From contig NZ_JABSOD010000005.1 of assembly GCF_013283795.1 (NCBI RefSeq), positions 172,714 to 236,713 of the forward strand: a stretch of 64,000 nt of DNA, written 5' to 3'. Shown here in pieces: positions 1 through 8,286 of the stretch (position 1 is its first letter; each line of letters starts with the position of its first letter). A program made the translations under genes and the position numbers. Source of the DNA: Rheinheimera lutimaris (GTDB lineage Bacteria > Pseudomonadota > Gammaproteobacteria > Enterobacterales > Alteromonadaceae). The notes beneath the pieces are model-generated. The model saw nothing but the letters and a program-made list of their open reading frames with translations, made no database searches and was not told the DNA's origin.

Positions 1-323
1 TTACCGGCAGCATCACCGCCGTTATGGCCCTCAAGTAACACTACCCGGGTACTGGCCACGTTCAGTGCTAAACGCATAATGGTGGCTACCAGCAAAATAG
101 CCGGAAAAGCACCAAAATCCAGCGGTCGCATGGTGTAAACCGTCACCAGTAATACCACCAATGCCAGCGCAATGTTAAAGGAGAACAACATATCCAACAG
201 CATCGGCGGTAATGGCAATACCACCATTGCCAACGCAGCAAGGATAAACAGCGGCGTGCCCAGGCCTTTTGCAAAAGCAAAACGGGAGCGATCGAACTTA
301 GTAAAATAACCGGCTAACTGCAT
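1..323 (-). CDS. flhA: FlhA, flagellar export gate protein (5' part only; gene continues past the window edge)
   Basis: Large membrane component of the flagellar type III export gate; its cytoplasmic domain (outside the window) docks chaperone-substrate complexes. The visible 107 codons begin MQLAGYFTKFDRSRFAFAKG, cross two hydrophobic segments (about residues 22-45 and 48-66), and reach the family hallmark stretch with RLALNVASTRVVLLEGH followed by NGGDAAGK at the window edge. The start is the ATG at 321-323, the usual distance ahead of the first membrane segment. It follows flhB after a 106-nt gap that holds a hairpin and a good sigma-54 promoter, so flhA probably begins its own transcription unit, as in Vibrio and Pseudomonas (known of those genera). 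flhF, flhG, fliA and chemotaxis genes would be expected beyond position 1, but this is inference. Confidence 0.95.
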   Translation of the reverse strand, partial: MQLAGYFTKFDRSRFAFAKGLGTPLFILAALAMVVLPLPPMLLDMLFSFNIALALVVLLVTVYTMRPLDFGAFPAILLVATIMRLALNVASTRVVLLEGHNGGDAAG

Positions 324-361
324 AACAACCCTGACAGTAAATTGGCGCAATACAGGGTGTC

Positions 362-377
362 AGCAAGAAGTGTTCCA
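362..377 (-). promoter_or_regulatory. sigma-54 promoter upstream of flhA
   Basis: Read on the minus strand the sequence is TGGAACACTTCTTGCT, which keeps the GG and TTGCT blocks of the -24/-12 consensus (TGGCAC-N5-TTGCW) at exact spacing with one mismatch. It lies about 40 nt ahead of the flhA ATG and just past the flhB hairpin. Confidence 0.7.
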
Positions 378-410
378 AAACGTGCAAGCTGATAACTCAG
401 CACACGTTTT
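377..410 (-). terminator. Imperfect hairpin between flhB and flhA, probable terminator
   Basis: On the minus strand an outer arm AAAACGTG pairs with CACGTTTT and an inner GCTGA pairs with TCAGC around a GTTA loop, with small bulges. The outer arms carry the A and T runs. It ends exactly where the flhA sigma-54 promoter begins, so it could insulate flhA from the long fli operon. Confidence 0.5.
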
Positions 411-429
411 GTTTACGGATATTACAGAA

Positions 430-1557
430 TTAGTGACGGTAATCGTCCGGAATTGGCAGCTCTTTCGCCAGCGTTTTCGGCCGGCTGCCCTTGCCTTTTT
501 TATACATTTTCAGCTGATACACATAGGCCAGCACCTGGGCAACTGCCGCAAATAACTGCTCCGGAATAGGATGATCCAGCTGTGTGGTGTAAAAAATTGA
601 CCGCGCCAGGCCCGGCGATTCAATTACCGGTACTTTATGCTCATTACCGATTTTACGGATATGCATCGCCACTTCATCCACGCCTTTAGCTACCACCACC
701 GGCGCACGGAACTTGCCCTGATCGTATTTCAGCGCTACCGCATAGTGGGTTGGGTTGGTCACAATAACATCGGCTTTGGGCACTTCCTGCATCATGCGCT
801 TCATCGACATTTGCATTTGCGTGCGGCGGATGCGGGCTTTAATTTGCGGATCGCCTTCAGAGTTTTTAAACTCGTCTTTAATTTCCTGCAATGACATTTT
901 CAGCTGTTTAATATGATTCCATTTTTGATAAGGCGCATCTACAACGGCAATCACTGACACACTGGAGCACAAGCCTAAAAACAGCCAGGCCAGAAAATAC
1001 AGTGCTGACTCAATATTGTTTGGCTCGCTCATCAACGACAGCGCCATAATGTCAGCGAAGAACACTTTAAGCAGCAGGTAGGCAATTCCCATTACCACTA
1101 TTACTTTTAAAATACTTTTAAGCAGCTCCACCAACGCCTGCAGGCCAAACATGCGTTTAAAACCTTTCATCGGATCCATTTTGCTGGCTTTCGGCGCTGC
1201 GGCTTGCAAACTGAAGTTAAACCCGCCAAGCAAGGTATTACCCAAAAATGCGGCAATAAGGATCAGCACAAAGATGCCGCCTAACGGAATGACAAGTTTT
1301 TCGCCGGCAGCGCCCCAGGCGGTAAACATGGAGTTGGGCTCAAAAATATCTTTCGGGTTCAGCCGCAGCATACGCTGACAAATATCCAGCATCGCCATCG
1401 CCAGCATTTTGCCAAACACCAGCAGAGCAGCCGCACTGCCTATTAATACGAATGCGGTGCCTAAATCCTTCGAACGTGCTATCTGGCCCTTTTCCGCTGC
1501 GTCTTGCAGCTTCTTGGGCGTGGGCTGTTCGGTCTTTTCGGTGCTTTCATCTGCCAT
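430..1557 (-). CDS. flhB: FlhB, flagellar export switch protein
   Basis: Inner-membrane export apparatus protein that switches substrate specificity from rod/hook to filament proteins. At 375 aa it has the normal length. The N-terminus is the typical charged stretch (MADESTEKTEQPTPKKLQDA), followed by four hydrophobic segments (about residues 33-56, 88-110, 145-170 and 185-208). The cytoplasmic part carries the autocleavage motif NPTH at residues 268-271 inside VIVTNPTHYAVAL. In the family the chain is cut between N and P, and the C-terminal fragment controls the switch together with FliK. It is the last gene of the fliE-flhB run and starts 15 nt after fliR ends. Confidence 0.97.
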   Translation of the reverse strand: MADESTEKTEQPTPKKLQDAAEKGQIARSKDLGTAFVLIGSAAALLVFGKMLAMAMLDICQRMLRLNPKDIFEPNSMFTAWGAAGEKLVIPLGGIFVLILIAAFLGNTLLGGFNFSLQAAAPKASKMDPMKGFKRMFGLQALVELLKSILKVIVVMGIAYLLLKVFFADIMALSLMSEPNNIESALYFLAWLFLGLCSSVSVIAVVDAPYQKWNHIKQLKMSLQEIKDEFKNSEGDPQIKARIRRTQMQMSMKRMMQEVPKADVIVTNPTHYAVALKYDQGKFRAPVVVAKGVDEVAMHIRKIGNEHKVPVIESPGLARSIFYTTQLDHPIPEQLFAAVAQVLAYVYQLKMYKKGKGSRPKTLAKELPIPDDYRH

Positions 1558-1572
1558 AACAGAGCCTTGTGC

Positions 1573-2346
1573 TTAGCAACCAATCAGCCGGCAGCTGTAA
1601 TCAATACTGTGCTGCCACTGTTTGTCATAATGGAATAAAAAGGTATCCAGTGTCAGCCATAAAATAACTAAGCCGGCCAGCATGGTAATAGGAAAACCGA
1701 TAGAGAAAATGTTCAGCTGCGGCGCCGCCCGCGTCATAATGCCGAAAGATAAATTGACCACCAGCATCGACACTATCGGCGCCAGTGCAATCGCCAGCGC
1801 TGTAGCAAACATCCAGCCACCAAACTCAACCACGGTCCAATAGCTGGTTACTTCCCACCACTGGCCGTTAATCGGTAAGGTGTCAAAGCTGAATACCAGC
1901 ATTTGGATCATAATTAAATGACCATCAAACACCCAAAACAGTAAGGTGGCCAAAATAAGGTAGAACTGACCGATAGCCGGCACGTTAACACCACTGGCCG
2001 GGTCAACCATCGATGCAAAACCCAAACCGGTTTGCGTAGCCAGCAACTGACCTGCCAGCACAAAGGTGGTAATAAACATTAGTGAAATAAAACCCAGCGC
2101 AAAACCAATCATCAGTTGCAGCAACACTTCCAAAAACATTTGCCCGGACATCAAATCAGGATTAACGACCGGCGGCAGTGTCGGCATAATAATCAGTGTG
2201 ATCATCACCACTAAACCGGTTTTTATCCGCATAGGCACGTTGCGCACGCCGATGCCGGCCATAATTAAAAACATGCCGGTAACACGACACATAGGCAACA
2301 GGTAGTCCGCCAGGGTTTGCATCAACAGCTGCAGCGGAAAATCCAT
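1573..2346 (-). CDS. fliR: FliR, flagellar export gate membrane protein
   Basis: Inner-membrane subunit of the FliPQR export gate. The 257 residues are almost wholly hydrophobic, with five to six predicted membrane segments, and include the family pattern GLGFASMVDPASGVNVPAIG near the middle. The length is normal (about 260 aa). It sits between fliQ and flhB with only a few nucleotides on each side, the order seen in most gammaproteobacterial fli operons. Confidence 0.96.
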   Translation of the reverse strand: MDFPLQLLMQTLADYLLPMCRVTGMFLIMAGIGVRNVPMRIKTGLVVMITLIIMPTLPPVVNPDLMSGQMFLEVLLQLMIGFALGFISLMFITTFVLAGQLLATQTGLGFASMVDPASGVNVPAIGQFYLILATLLFWVFDGHLIMIQMLVFSFDTLPINGQWWEVTSYWTVVEFGGWMFATALAIALAPIVSMLVVNLSFGIMTRAAPQLNIFSIGFPITMLAGLVILWLTLDTFLFHYDKQWQHSIDYSCRLIGC

Positions 2347-2351
2347 TGTCG

Positions 2352-2621
2352 TTACCCTACTACAGTGGGAATACTGAGGATCAGTTCATGGGTGTACTCC
2401 ATAATGACCCGGGTAAACCAATGGCCACCAAACATCAGCGCCAATATCGTGACAATTAAGCGTGGCAAAAAGCTTAAGGTTTGTTCATTAATTGAGGTAG
2501 CAGCCTGGAACACCGCCACAATTAAACCGACAAACAGCGACGGCAAAATAATGGCGCTAACCAGCAGGATCACCAGAAACAGCGCATCACGTAATACATC
2601 AACAAACACCTCCGGACTCAT
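2352..2621 (-). CDS. fliQ: FliQ, flagellar export gate small membrane protein
   Basis: Small two-helix inner-membrane protein of the FliPQR gate, 89 aa as usual. It begins [15 protein letters not shown], has hydrophobic helices at about residues 13-38 and 52-72, and holds the conserved [17 protein letters not shown] segment between them. Its ATG overlaps the fliP stop by 4 nt, so the two are probably translationally coupled. fliR follows after 5 nt. Confidence 0.97.
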   Translation of the reverse strand: MSPEVFVDVLRDALFLVILLVSAIILPSLFVGLIVAVFQAATSINEQTLSFLPRLIVTILALMFGGHWFTRVIMEYTHELILSIPTVVG

Positions 2622-3364
2622 GTGCCTACTCCGTAACTGGTAGCCATGGTACCCATTACCAGTAGCCAGCCGTCAACTAACACAAACATCATCAGCTTAA
2701 ACGGCAAGGAGATAATCATCGGTGATAACATCATCATACCCATAGCCATCAGCACGCTGGCGACCACCAAATCAATAATCAGAAACGGGATAAACAACAT
2801 AAAACCAATTTGAAAAGCGGTTTTCAGCTCGCTGGTAATAAAAGCCGGAATAACGATGGTAATGGGGTAATCTTGCGGCGATGCGGCAATCTCATGGCCG
2901 GCTATCTGGGCAAAGGTGTCCAGATCCTTAGTACGGGTTTGGTGCAACATAAAAGCTTTAACCGGCGCTATAGCAGCGTCCAGCGCCTGTACCGGTGAAA
3001 TCTCTTCACTCAGGTAGGGCTGAATAGCCGTGTCGTTAACGGTTTTAAATACCGGTGCCATAATAAAAAAGGTCAGAAACAGCGTAATGCCGATTAACAC
3101 CTGATTCGACGGCGACTGCTGCAAACCTATAGCCTGGCGTAGAATGGCCAGCACCACGATAATGCGGGTAAAACTGGTCATCATAATGACCATGGCAGGA
3201 ATAAAGCTCAGTGCTGTCATCATCGCCAGCACTTGCAGCGTTACGCTGTATTGCTGGCTGCCATCGGCAGCGGTAGTAACGGTAACGGCTGATAAGGCAC
3301 CGTTATCAGCCAGAACATCGGGGCTCAGCAGCAGGGCCAGCACCACGAACAACAGTCGCAACAT
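2618..3364 (-). CDS. fliP: FliP, flagellar export gate protein
   Basis: Core subunit of the FliPQR export gate in the inner membrane. The 248-aa chain starts with a cleavable signal peptide ([21 protein letters not shown]), which is characteristic of FliP, and then four membrane segments. Family stretches are visible, for example [21 protein letters not shown] (given here as its ends, TSFTR to IGLQQ) at about residues 63-83 and the C-terminal [14 protein letters not shown]. It lies between fliO and fliQ in the standard order. Confidence 0.97.
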   Translation of the reverse strand: MLRLLFVVLALLLSPDVLADNGALSAVTVTTAADGSQQYSVTLQVLAMMTALSFIPAMVIMMTSFTRIIVVLAILRQAIGLQQSPSNQVLIGITLFLTFFIMAPVFKTVNDTAIQPYLSEEISPVQALDAAIAPVKAFMLHQTRTKDLDTFAQIAGHEIAASPQDYPITIVIPAFITSELKTAFQIGFMLFIPFLIIDLVVASVLMAMGMMMLSPMIISLPFKLMMFVLVDGWLLVMGTMATSYGVGT

Positions 3365-3372
3365 AGTTCACA

Positions 3373-3951
3373 CTATTTTTTCAGCAAAGATTGCAACTGT
3401 GTATGAAAGTCTGATGCCAACTTTTCTTCAGGCAGTGAATTTTCCAGTTCAAACAGTAAATTTATGCTGTTTGCCGTAACACCTAAAACCCGCTGTTTCC
3501 CTTGCATTTCAATAACTAACAAGCGCTCTTTCGGCCCTAGCGGCATACTGGAAATAATTTTTATATGCCGGCTACCGGGCATGCGCAGCGTCAATTTTTT
3601 GAACGCCCAACCCAGCGCAATTACAATAGCAACCACGATGGCCAGCGACAGCGCCATTTTACCCAGTCCCAGCCCGGCAGAGGGACGCTCGCCGTCGCCT
3701 GTTTCAGTTTTCGGGCTAAGTGCCGGAATTTTGTTCTGCGCGCCGGCATCAGCCGGTTTTACCGGCTCAGTGCCGGCCTTCGCTTCAGCTGCCGATACAG
3801 ATCCCGGCTGTAACGCTGCCTCTGTTTTCGGCTCAGACTCAGCCTGCTGCTCAGATGCAACCGCATTATTGTCTACTGCATCAGAAGTCCCGGCAGCAAC
3901 AGGCCCCGCCAGTAACGCCAAACTTAAGCTTAAAACATAAAATATGCGCAT
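3373..3951 (-). CDS. fliO: FliO, export gate assembly factor
   Basis: Single-span membrane protein that helps assemble the FliP ring. The 192 aa comprise a signal-like N-terminus (MRIFYVLSLSLALLAGPVAAG), a long Ala/Glu/Pro-rich low-complexity segment to about residue 85, one membrane helix (about 95-115), and the conserved cytoplasmic domain with PLGPKERLLVIEMQGKQRVLG. The low-complexity part makes it longer than the E. coli protein (about 120 aa), but such extensions are common in Pseudomonas and Shewanella relatives. Its ATG shares one base with the fliN stop codon. Confidence 0.9.
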   Translation of the reverse strand: MRIFYVLSLSLALLAGPVAAGTSDAVDNNAVASEQQAESEPKTEAALQPGSVSAAEAKAGTEPVKPADAGAQNKIPALSPKTETGDGERPSAGLGLGKMALSLAIVVAIVIALGWAFKKLTLRMPGSRHIKIISSMPLGPKERLLVIEMQGKQRVLGVTANSINLLFELENSLPEEKLASDFHTQLQSLLKK

Positions 3952-4343
3952 TAACGTAACTTCTTAATCCGTTCAATCTGGCTGATTACGTCAGTCAGGC
4001 GAATACCAAACTTGTCGTTTACTACTACCACTTCGCCGTGCGCAATTAAGGTGCCGTTAACCAACACATCTAACGGTTCACCGGCTACCCGCTCTAACTC
4101 CACTACCGAGCCCTGGTTCAGCTGTAATAAATTACGGATGCTGATTTTAGCACGGCCCACTTCCATCGAAATGGTTACCGGAATGTCTAAAATAGTGTCC
4201 AGCTTACGCTTTTCATCTACCGTAATATCGGCCTTTTCATCACGTAGCTCTTCCAGCTCAACAGCCTCTGCACCGTCTCCATCACCTTCAGCTTCAGCCA
4301 TTGCTGCAGCCCATTCGTCCATTGTGTCTTTATCATCAGCCAT
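3951..4343 (-). CDS. fliN: FliN, flagellar motor switch C-ring protein
   Basis: Forms the lower C-ring with FliM, binding CheY-P and the export ATPase complex through FliH. The 130 aa have an acidic, Asp/Glu-rich N-terminus (about residues 1-55) and then the SpoA domain with LDIPVTISMEVGRAKISIRNL and the C-terminal FGIRLTDVISQIERIKKL. The length agrees with E. coli FliN (137 aa). The gene starts 5 nt after fliM and abuts fliO. Confidence 0.97.
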   Translation of the reverse strand: MADDKDTMDEWAAAMAEAEGDGDGAEAVELEELRDEKADITVDEKRKLDTILDIPVTISMEVGRAKISIRNLLQLNQGSVVELERVAGEPLDVLVNGTLIAHGEVVVVNDKFGIRLTDVISQIERIKKLR

Positions 4344-4348
4344 GTTGT

Positions 4349-5437
4349 TTACCTTCTGTCGCGATCTGACAAGTTCAGATCGGCCTCTAGTTCAGAAATA
4401 TCGGCGTCGCTGTCAAGCCGACGCCCGCCTTTAGTGAATACATTCATCTCAGATTTCACTGATTCAGGCCGTTTAATTTTTTCAATAATCTTCAGTGCCG
4501 CATGCTCGCGCGAGCGGCCCAGTTTGGCTCTGTAGGTGGGTAAATCTTCCACCAACACCGTAATGTGTTCCGGCATTTCAATCGGAATAATATCACCGGC
4601 CTGCAGTTCCATAATCTGGCGCAGTGACAGATCGAAATCCATCATTTTGGTGGTTAAGTCGACCTTTACATCCATAATTTCGTCGCGCAGTGCCTTACTC
4701 CAGCGTAAGTCGGTATCTTCTTTGTCGCTTTGTACCCCGGCATCGAGCAATTCACGGATCGGCTCCAGCATGGAATAAGGCAGGGCTACGTGGAAGTCAC
4801 CGCCGCCGCCGTCCAGTTCAATATGGAAGGAGCTTATTACCACCACTTCGGTCGGACTGACGATATTCGCCATGGCCGGGTTTACTTCTGAGTCGAGGTA
4901 TTCAAAAGACACATCCATTACCGGTGCCCAGGCTTCTTTGTAATCCTCAAAAATCAACTTCAGCAGCATCTGAATAATACGCCGCTCGGTAGGGGTAAAT
5001 TCGCGGCCTTCTATTTTGGCATGATAGCGGCCGTCACCGCCGAAAAAGTTATCCACCAGGATAAACACCAACCGTGCTTCCATGGTAATAAGGCCGGTGC
5101 CTTTTAACGGCCTGAACCGCACCATATTCAAACTGGTAGGCACAAACAGCGTATGCACGTATTCGCCAAACTTAATCATTTGCACGCCGTTAATCGACAC
5201 TTCAGCAGTACGGCGCATCATATTAAATAAACTGATACGCATATGCCGGGCAAACCGCTCGTTTACCATCTCCAGCGTTGGCATACGGCCACGCACAATA
5301 CGATCCTGCGACGAGAAATCGTACTCCATGGCAGAGCGGCCCCGGCCACCGCCGGAATCGTCTATTTCTTCTTCTTCAACGTCATCAACGCCATGTAACA
5401 GCGCATCAATTTCGTCTTGTGACAGTAAATCGGTCAC
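4349..5437 (-). CDS. fliM: FliM, flagellar motor switch protein
   Basis: Middle C-ring subunit that receives CheY-P and controls rotation direction. The N-terminal CheY-binding peptide is present (MTDLLSQDEIDALLHGV). The middle GGXG-containing domain spans about residues 45-240, and the C-terminal SpoA domain about 265-340. At 362 aa it is slightly longer than in E. coli (334) because of a charged C-terminal tail. It is followed by fliN and preceded by fliL with a 12-nt gap. Confidence 0.97.
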   Translation of the reverse strand: MTDLLSQDEIDALLHGVDDVEEEEIDDSGGGRGRSAMEYDFSSQDRIVRGRMPTLEMVNERFARHMRISLFNMMRRTAEVSINGVQMIKFGEYVHTLFVPTSLNMVRFRPLKGTGLITMEARLVFILVDNFFGGDGRYHAKIEGREFTPTERRIIQMLLKLIFEDYKEAWAPVMDVSFEYLDSEVNPAMANIVSPTEVVVISSFHIELDGGGGDFHVALPYSMLEPIRELLDAGVQSDKEDTDLRWSKALRDEIMDVKVDLTTKMMDFDLSLRQIMELQAGDIIPIEMPEHITVLVEDLPTYRAKLGRSREHAALKIIEKIKRPESVKSEMNVFTKGGRRLDSDADISELEADLNLSDRDRR

Positions 5438-5449
5438 GGCTGCTCACTC

Positions 5450-5968
5450 TTATTGCATTACAAAACCGGTGAAAAGTACTTCATCTACCACCACCGAGCC
5501 CACCACTTCAATCATGGCTTGTTGTAAATCACTTAATGCTTTGTTCTTTAATGCATCACGCCCCGCTACAGTAACCAACTCATCGGCATTAGCCGAACTG
5601 AAGGTTTGCAACAAGCTGCCTTCTATCAGCGGAATATGCCGCATAGCAATGGTTTCGTTGTTGTTACCGCGCACCAGTAACTGCACTTTAATTTGCACCA
5701 TACGGTCACGCGAAGCGCCCGGCACATTAAACACAAAAGGCCGCGGCATCGGCACATACAGCGCACTGCCTTTGCTTTGCTCTGCCCCGGCGACGGCGGT
5801 AGTTTGGCCGCTATCGTCACTGCCACCGGCAGGCGCTGAGCCGCCACCGGAAAACAATATAAAGCCCACTATCGCCAACGCGACTACAACAGCGGCACCA
5901 CCGGCTATCAGGATTAACTTTTTCTTTTTACCGCCATCGGCAATCACTAAATCTTTTTCTGCGGCCAT
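5450..5968 (-). CDS. fliL: FliL, flagellar basal-body/stator-associated protein
   Basis: Inner-membrane protein with a periplasmic domain that surrounds the stator and supports torque. The 172 aa have a short cytoplasmic N-terminus rich in Lys (KKKK at about residues 14-17), one membrane helix (about 18-40), a Gly/Ser/Ala linker, and the conserved domain from YVPMPRPFVFNVPG to the C-terminal VDEVLFTGFVMQ. It precedes fliM in the usual order. The 93 nt between fliL and fliK hold a short hairpin (CCGGCA/TGCCGG, 6016-6038) but no promoter I could support. Confidence 0.93.
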   Translation of the reverse strand: MAAEKDLVIADGGKKKKLILIAGGAAVVVALAIVGFILFSGGGSAPAGGSDDSGQTTAVAGAEQSKGSALYVPMPRPFVFNVPGASRDRMVQIKVQLLVRGNNNETIAMRHIPLIEGSLLQTFSSANADELVTVAGRDALKNKALSDLQQAMIEVVGSVVVDEVLFTGFVMQ

Positions 5969-6061
5969 CTCATGCTACCTGTAAGGTTATTTGGCATTAT
6001 TATGCTCATCTGTCGCCGGCAATGTAAATCACTGCCGGACAATTTGCGCCTTTAGCGTGCT

Positions 6062-7723
6062 TTACGCGTAATAATCCACCAGACGCTCATTGACTACCGC
6101 TGTTACGCTAACGCTACCCGATTGCAGCTCAGTATCTTCAGCAACCGTTTGCTGCATGCCGGAGTCGCGGCCATTGCCCTGTGCTAACTGACGTTCCTGC
6201 TGCTGTTGCGTTTGCTGCTGCACATTGCCCTCGCCAAGCACTATGCCCTGTTGCTGCAACATCTCACGTAAACGCGGCAACTGCTGCTCTAACAATTCTT
6301 TAGCCTGCGGCTGCTGCACAATAAACTGCACCGACGCCTGGTCTTGTTGCATATCTATTTTTATTTGCATTTGGCCAAGCCCGGCCGGATCCAGCCGGAT
6401 TTCCGCTACCTGAATATTTTGCCGCACCATCAGGTTTACCCGCTCGCGCAATTGACCGGCGGCATCTTGCTGCAACAAGTTCAGGCTTTGTTGCAACTGC
6501 TCTGCCGGTGCTTTAGCAGCGGTTTTTTGTAAGCCGGATTGTTGTCGCTGCTCTGCGGCCTGTAAATTATGGCTAAATGCCGCTTCGCTGCGCGCTGTAC
6601 CGGCTTGCTCTGCGGTAGTTTTCACCGCAACGCTGCTGTCTTGTGCCTGCGTCTGACTGTCAGCTGCCAGCTGTGCCATCAGATTTTGCGGCGAATTTTG
6701 TTGCCCGGAATTCTGCTTGGCGCTGCCATCACTGCTATCTGAACCGGTCTTAGTGCCATTTTCGGCCATCGCAGTCAGTTTAACACTCTGGCTGCTCTTA
6801 TCTGCGACAGCACTGCCAACAAGCTCCGGTTTTGTTTTATCACCTGCTGCTGCATCGGGTTGTAGTGCGGCGCTGTTTTGTTGCAGATTGGCTTGCTGCT
6901 CCGCTTCAGTAGCCGCGCTGAGCAAAGTATTGCGCTCTGCCGGCGTGTTGCCAGGGGCGCTACCCGCGGCACTTGCCACCTCATTTAGGTTGACCGGCTG
7001 CGCCGCCTTTGTCACAGCCTCAGCGGCTTCGATATCGCCGCTGGCTGCATCTGTCATACTAAGTGCAGTTTCTGTCTGCTCTGCCTTAAGCTGTTTTGCA
7101 TCAACAGGTGCTGTCTGCGACTTCGCCTCCAGCGGTTGCTCAGCTAAAGCTGTTGCAGCTGCAGCTGCAGGCTTAGCTTCACCTTGTGTGGCACTTAACA
7201 CGGCTTGCTGTTGTGTGGTTAACAGGGTATCAGCGCCCTCTGTTTCCGCGTTAGCACCTTGCTCAGTGCCATCTGTCTGTGTTTGCAGCATAATAGCCAG
7301 CTCCGCCGCAACGGCTTTAGCTTCAGCATCCGTCAGTGGTGTTTTGTCTTTCAGCGCTATTTGTCCCAATAAGCTGGCGGCCAGCAAAGCGGCGTCGGCA
7401 TCTGCCATATCAGTTTGCAGCTCTTGCTCTGCGCTCAGCAGCATGTTGGCATCGGTAAGTTCTGTGGTTTCAGTACTGCCGGCTTTTGCTGCCGCCAACG
7501 CCTGGCTTACGCCGGACAATAAACTGATACCGGCAGGAAGTTGCCGCAATTTCCCGCCTTGCACCTTATCGGTTGCCGCTGATGCCATGCCATTGAGCAA
7601 TTCACCAAAGCTGCTGCCGCTGGCGGACTCTGCCTGCTCAGCATCTGTGCCGCCGGCGCCGTCAAAGCGCAGCGCCTGATCTGCACCGCTCATCAGCGTG
7701 GATAATTGTAAGCCCTGTGCCAT
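6062..7723 (-). CDS. fliK: FliK, hook-length control protein
   Basis: Secreted molecular ruler that measures the hook and triggers the FlhB switch. The first about 400 residues are low-complexity Ala/Gln/Glu/Thr-rich, as expected of the extended ruler part. The conserved C-terminal domain is present with IRLDPAGLGQMQIKI and a Gln-rich tail. I prefer the ATG at 7723 (MAQGLQLSTLM) because GGGAGAG stands 4 nt ahead of it; an upstream in-frame ATG at 7762 has a weak ribosome-binding site and its extra 13 codons span a small palindrome. From the chosen start the length is 553 aa, in the range for this variable family. It sits between fliJ and fliL. Confidence 0.92.
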   Translation of the reverse strand: MAQGLQLSTLMSGADQALRFDGAGGTDAEQAESASGSSFGELLNGMASAATDKVQGGKLRQLPAGISLLSGVSQALAAAKAGSTETTELTDANMLLSAEQELQTDMADADAALLAASLLGQIALKDKTPLTDAEAKAVAAELAIMLQTQTDGTEQGANAETEGADTLLTTQQQAVLSATQGEAKPAAAAATALAEQPLEAKSQTAPVDAKQLKAEQTETALSMTDAASGDIEAAEAVTKAAQPVNLNEVASAAGSAPGNTPAERNTLLSAATEAEQQANLQQNSAALQPDAAAGDKTKPELVGSAVADKSSQSVKLTAMAENGTKTGSDSSDGSAKQNSGQQNSPQNLMAQLAADSQTQAQDSSVAVKTTAEQAGTARSEAAFSHNLQAAEQRQQSGLQKTAAKAPAEQLQQSLNLLQQDAAGQLRERVNLMVRQNIQVAEIRLDPAGLGQMQIKIDMQQDQASVQFIVQQPQAKELLEQQLPRLREMLQQQGIVLGEGNVQQQTQQQQERQLAQGNGRDSGMQQTVAEDTELQSGSVSVTAVVNERLVDYYA

Positions 7724-7830
7724 ACCACTCTCCCGATTGCCGGCAGCTGCTGCCGGACTCATGTTGTATTACTTTCACTACAAGGTGATAACCAATATCC
7801 ATTCAAATTTCAGGCCAAAATGTAAAACCG

Positions 7831-8286
7831 CTACAGCAAAGGCTCGGCGGCCAGACGGCGCATAAACTGCTGGCTGGCATATTCATCGGCATTACGCTGC
7901 TCTTGTTGCAGCTGCTTTTGTAACTCTGCGGCGTCATTACGCTGCACTAACAATTCCAGTGCTTTGCGCTTTTTCTGCATGGCTAACCAACTTTGTTTAC
8001 GCTGCTCTGCGGCGGCCTGAGCTTGTTGTACAGCACGACCTTGTTGCTGTATCGCCTGGTCCAACTTACCGATAAAACTGACAAACTGGTTATATTGCCG
8101 GCTTTGCAACCCGGCACTACCCTGCTGTTGGCTTTGTTGAATATACTCGGTGCGGTAGTTCGCCAGCCCCTGATACTTCTGCTGTGCCTGCTGATAAAAC
8201 TGCTGCGCTTTAACAAAGTGCGCCTGCAGTTTTTCTTCTCTGTCCTGCTGAATTTTGATCAGCATATTAAAACGATGGTTTATCAC
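7831..8286 (-). CDS. fliJ: FliJ, export ATPase stalk/chaperone-escort protein
   Basis: Coiled-coil stalk that enters the FliI hexamer ring and couples it to FlhA. The 151 aa are strongly helical and rich in Gln, Lys, Glu and Ala, with heptad character through most of the length. The GTG start overlaps the fliI stop (GTGA), so it is likely coupled to fliI translation. Sequence identity in this family is low; position after fliI, size (E. coli 147 aa) and coiled-coil nature carry the call. Confidence 0.92.
   Translation of the reverse strand: MINHRFNMLIKIQQDREEKLQAHFVKAQQFYQQAQQKYQGLANYRTEYIQQSQQQGSAGLQSRQYNQFVSFIGKLDQAIQQQGRAVQQAQAAAEQRKQSWLAMQKKRKALELLVQRNDAAELQKQLQQEQRNADEYASQQFMRRLAAEPLL

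Noticed and set aside
5082..5984. 300-aa open frame on the plus strand
   Set aside because: Antisense to fliM and fliL, with no recognisable domain and Ser/Thr/Ile-rich shadow composition.
6717..7679. 320-aa open frame on the plus strand
   Set aside because: Antisense to the low-complexity part of fliK; composition of Ala/Ser/Val/Cys reflects the reversed Ala/Gln/Thr codons.
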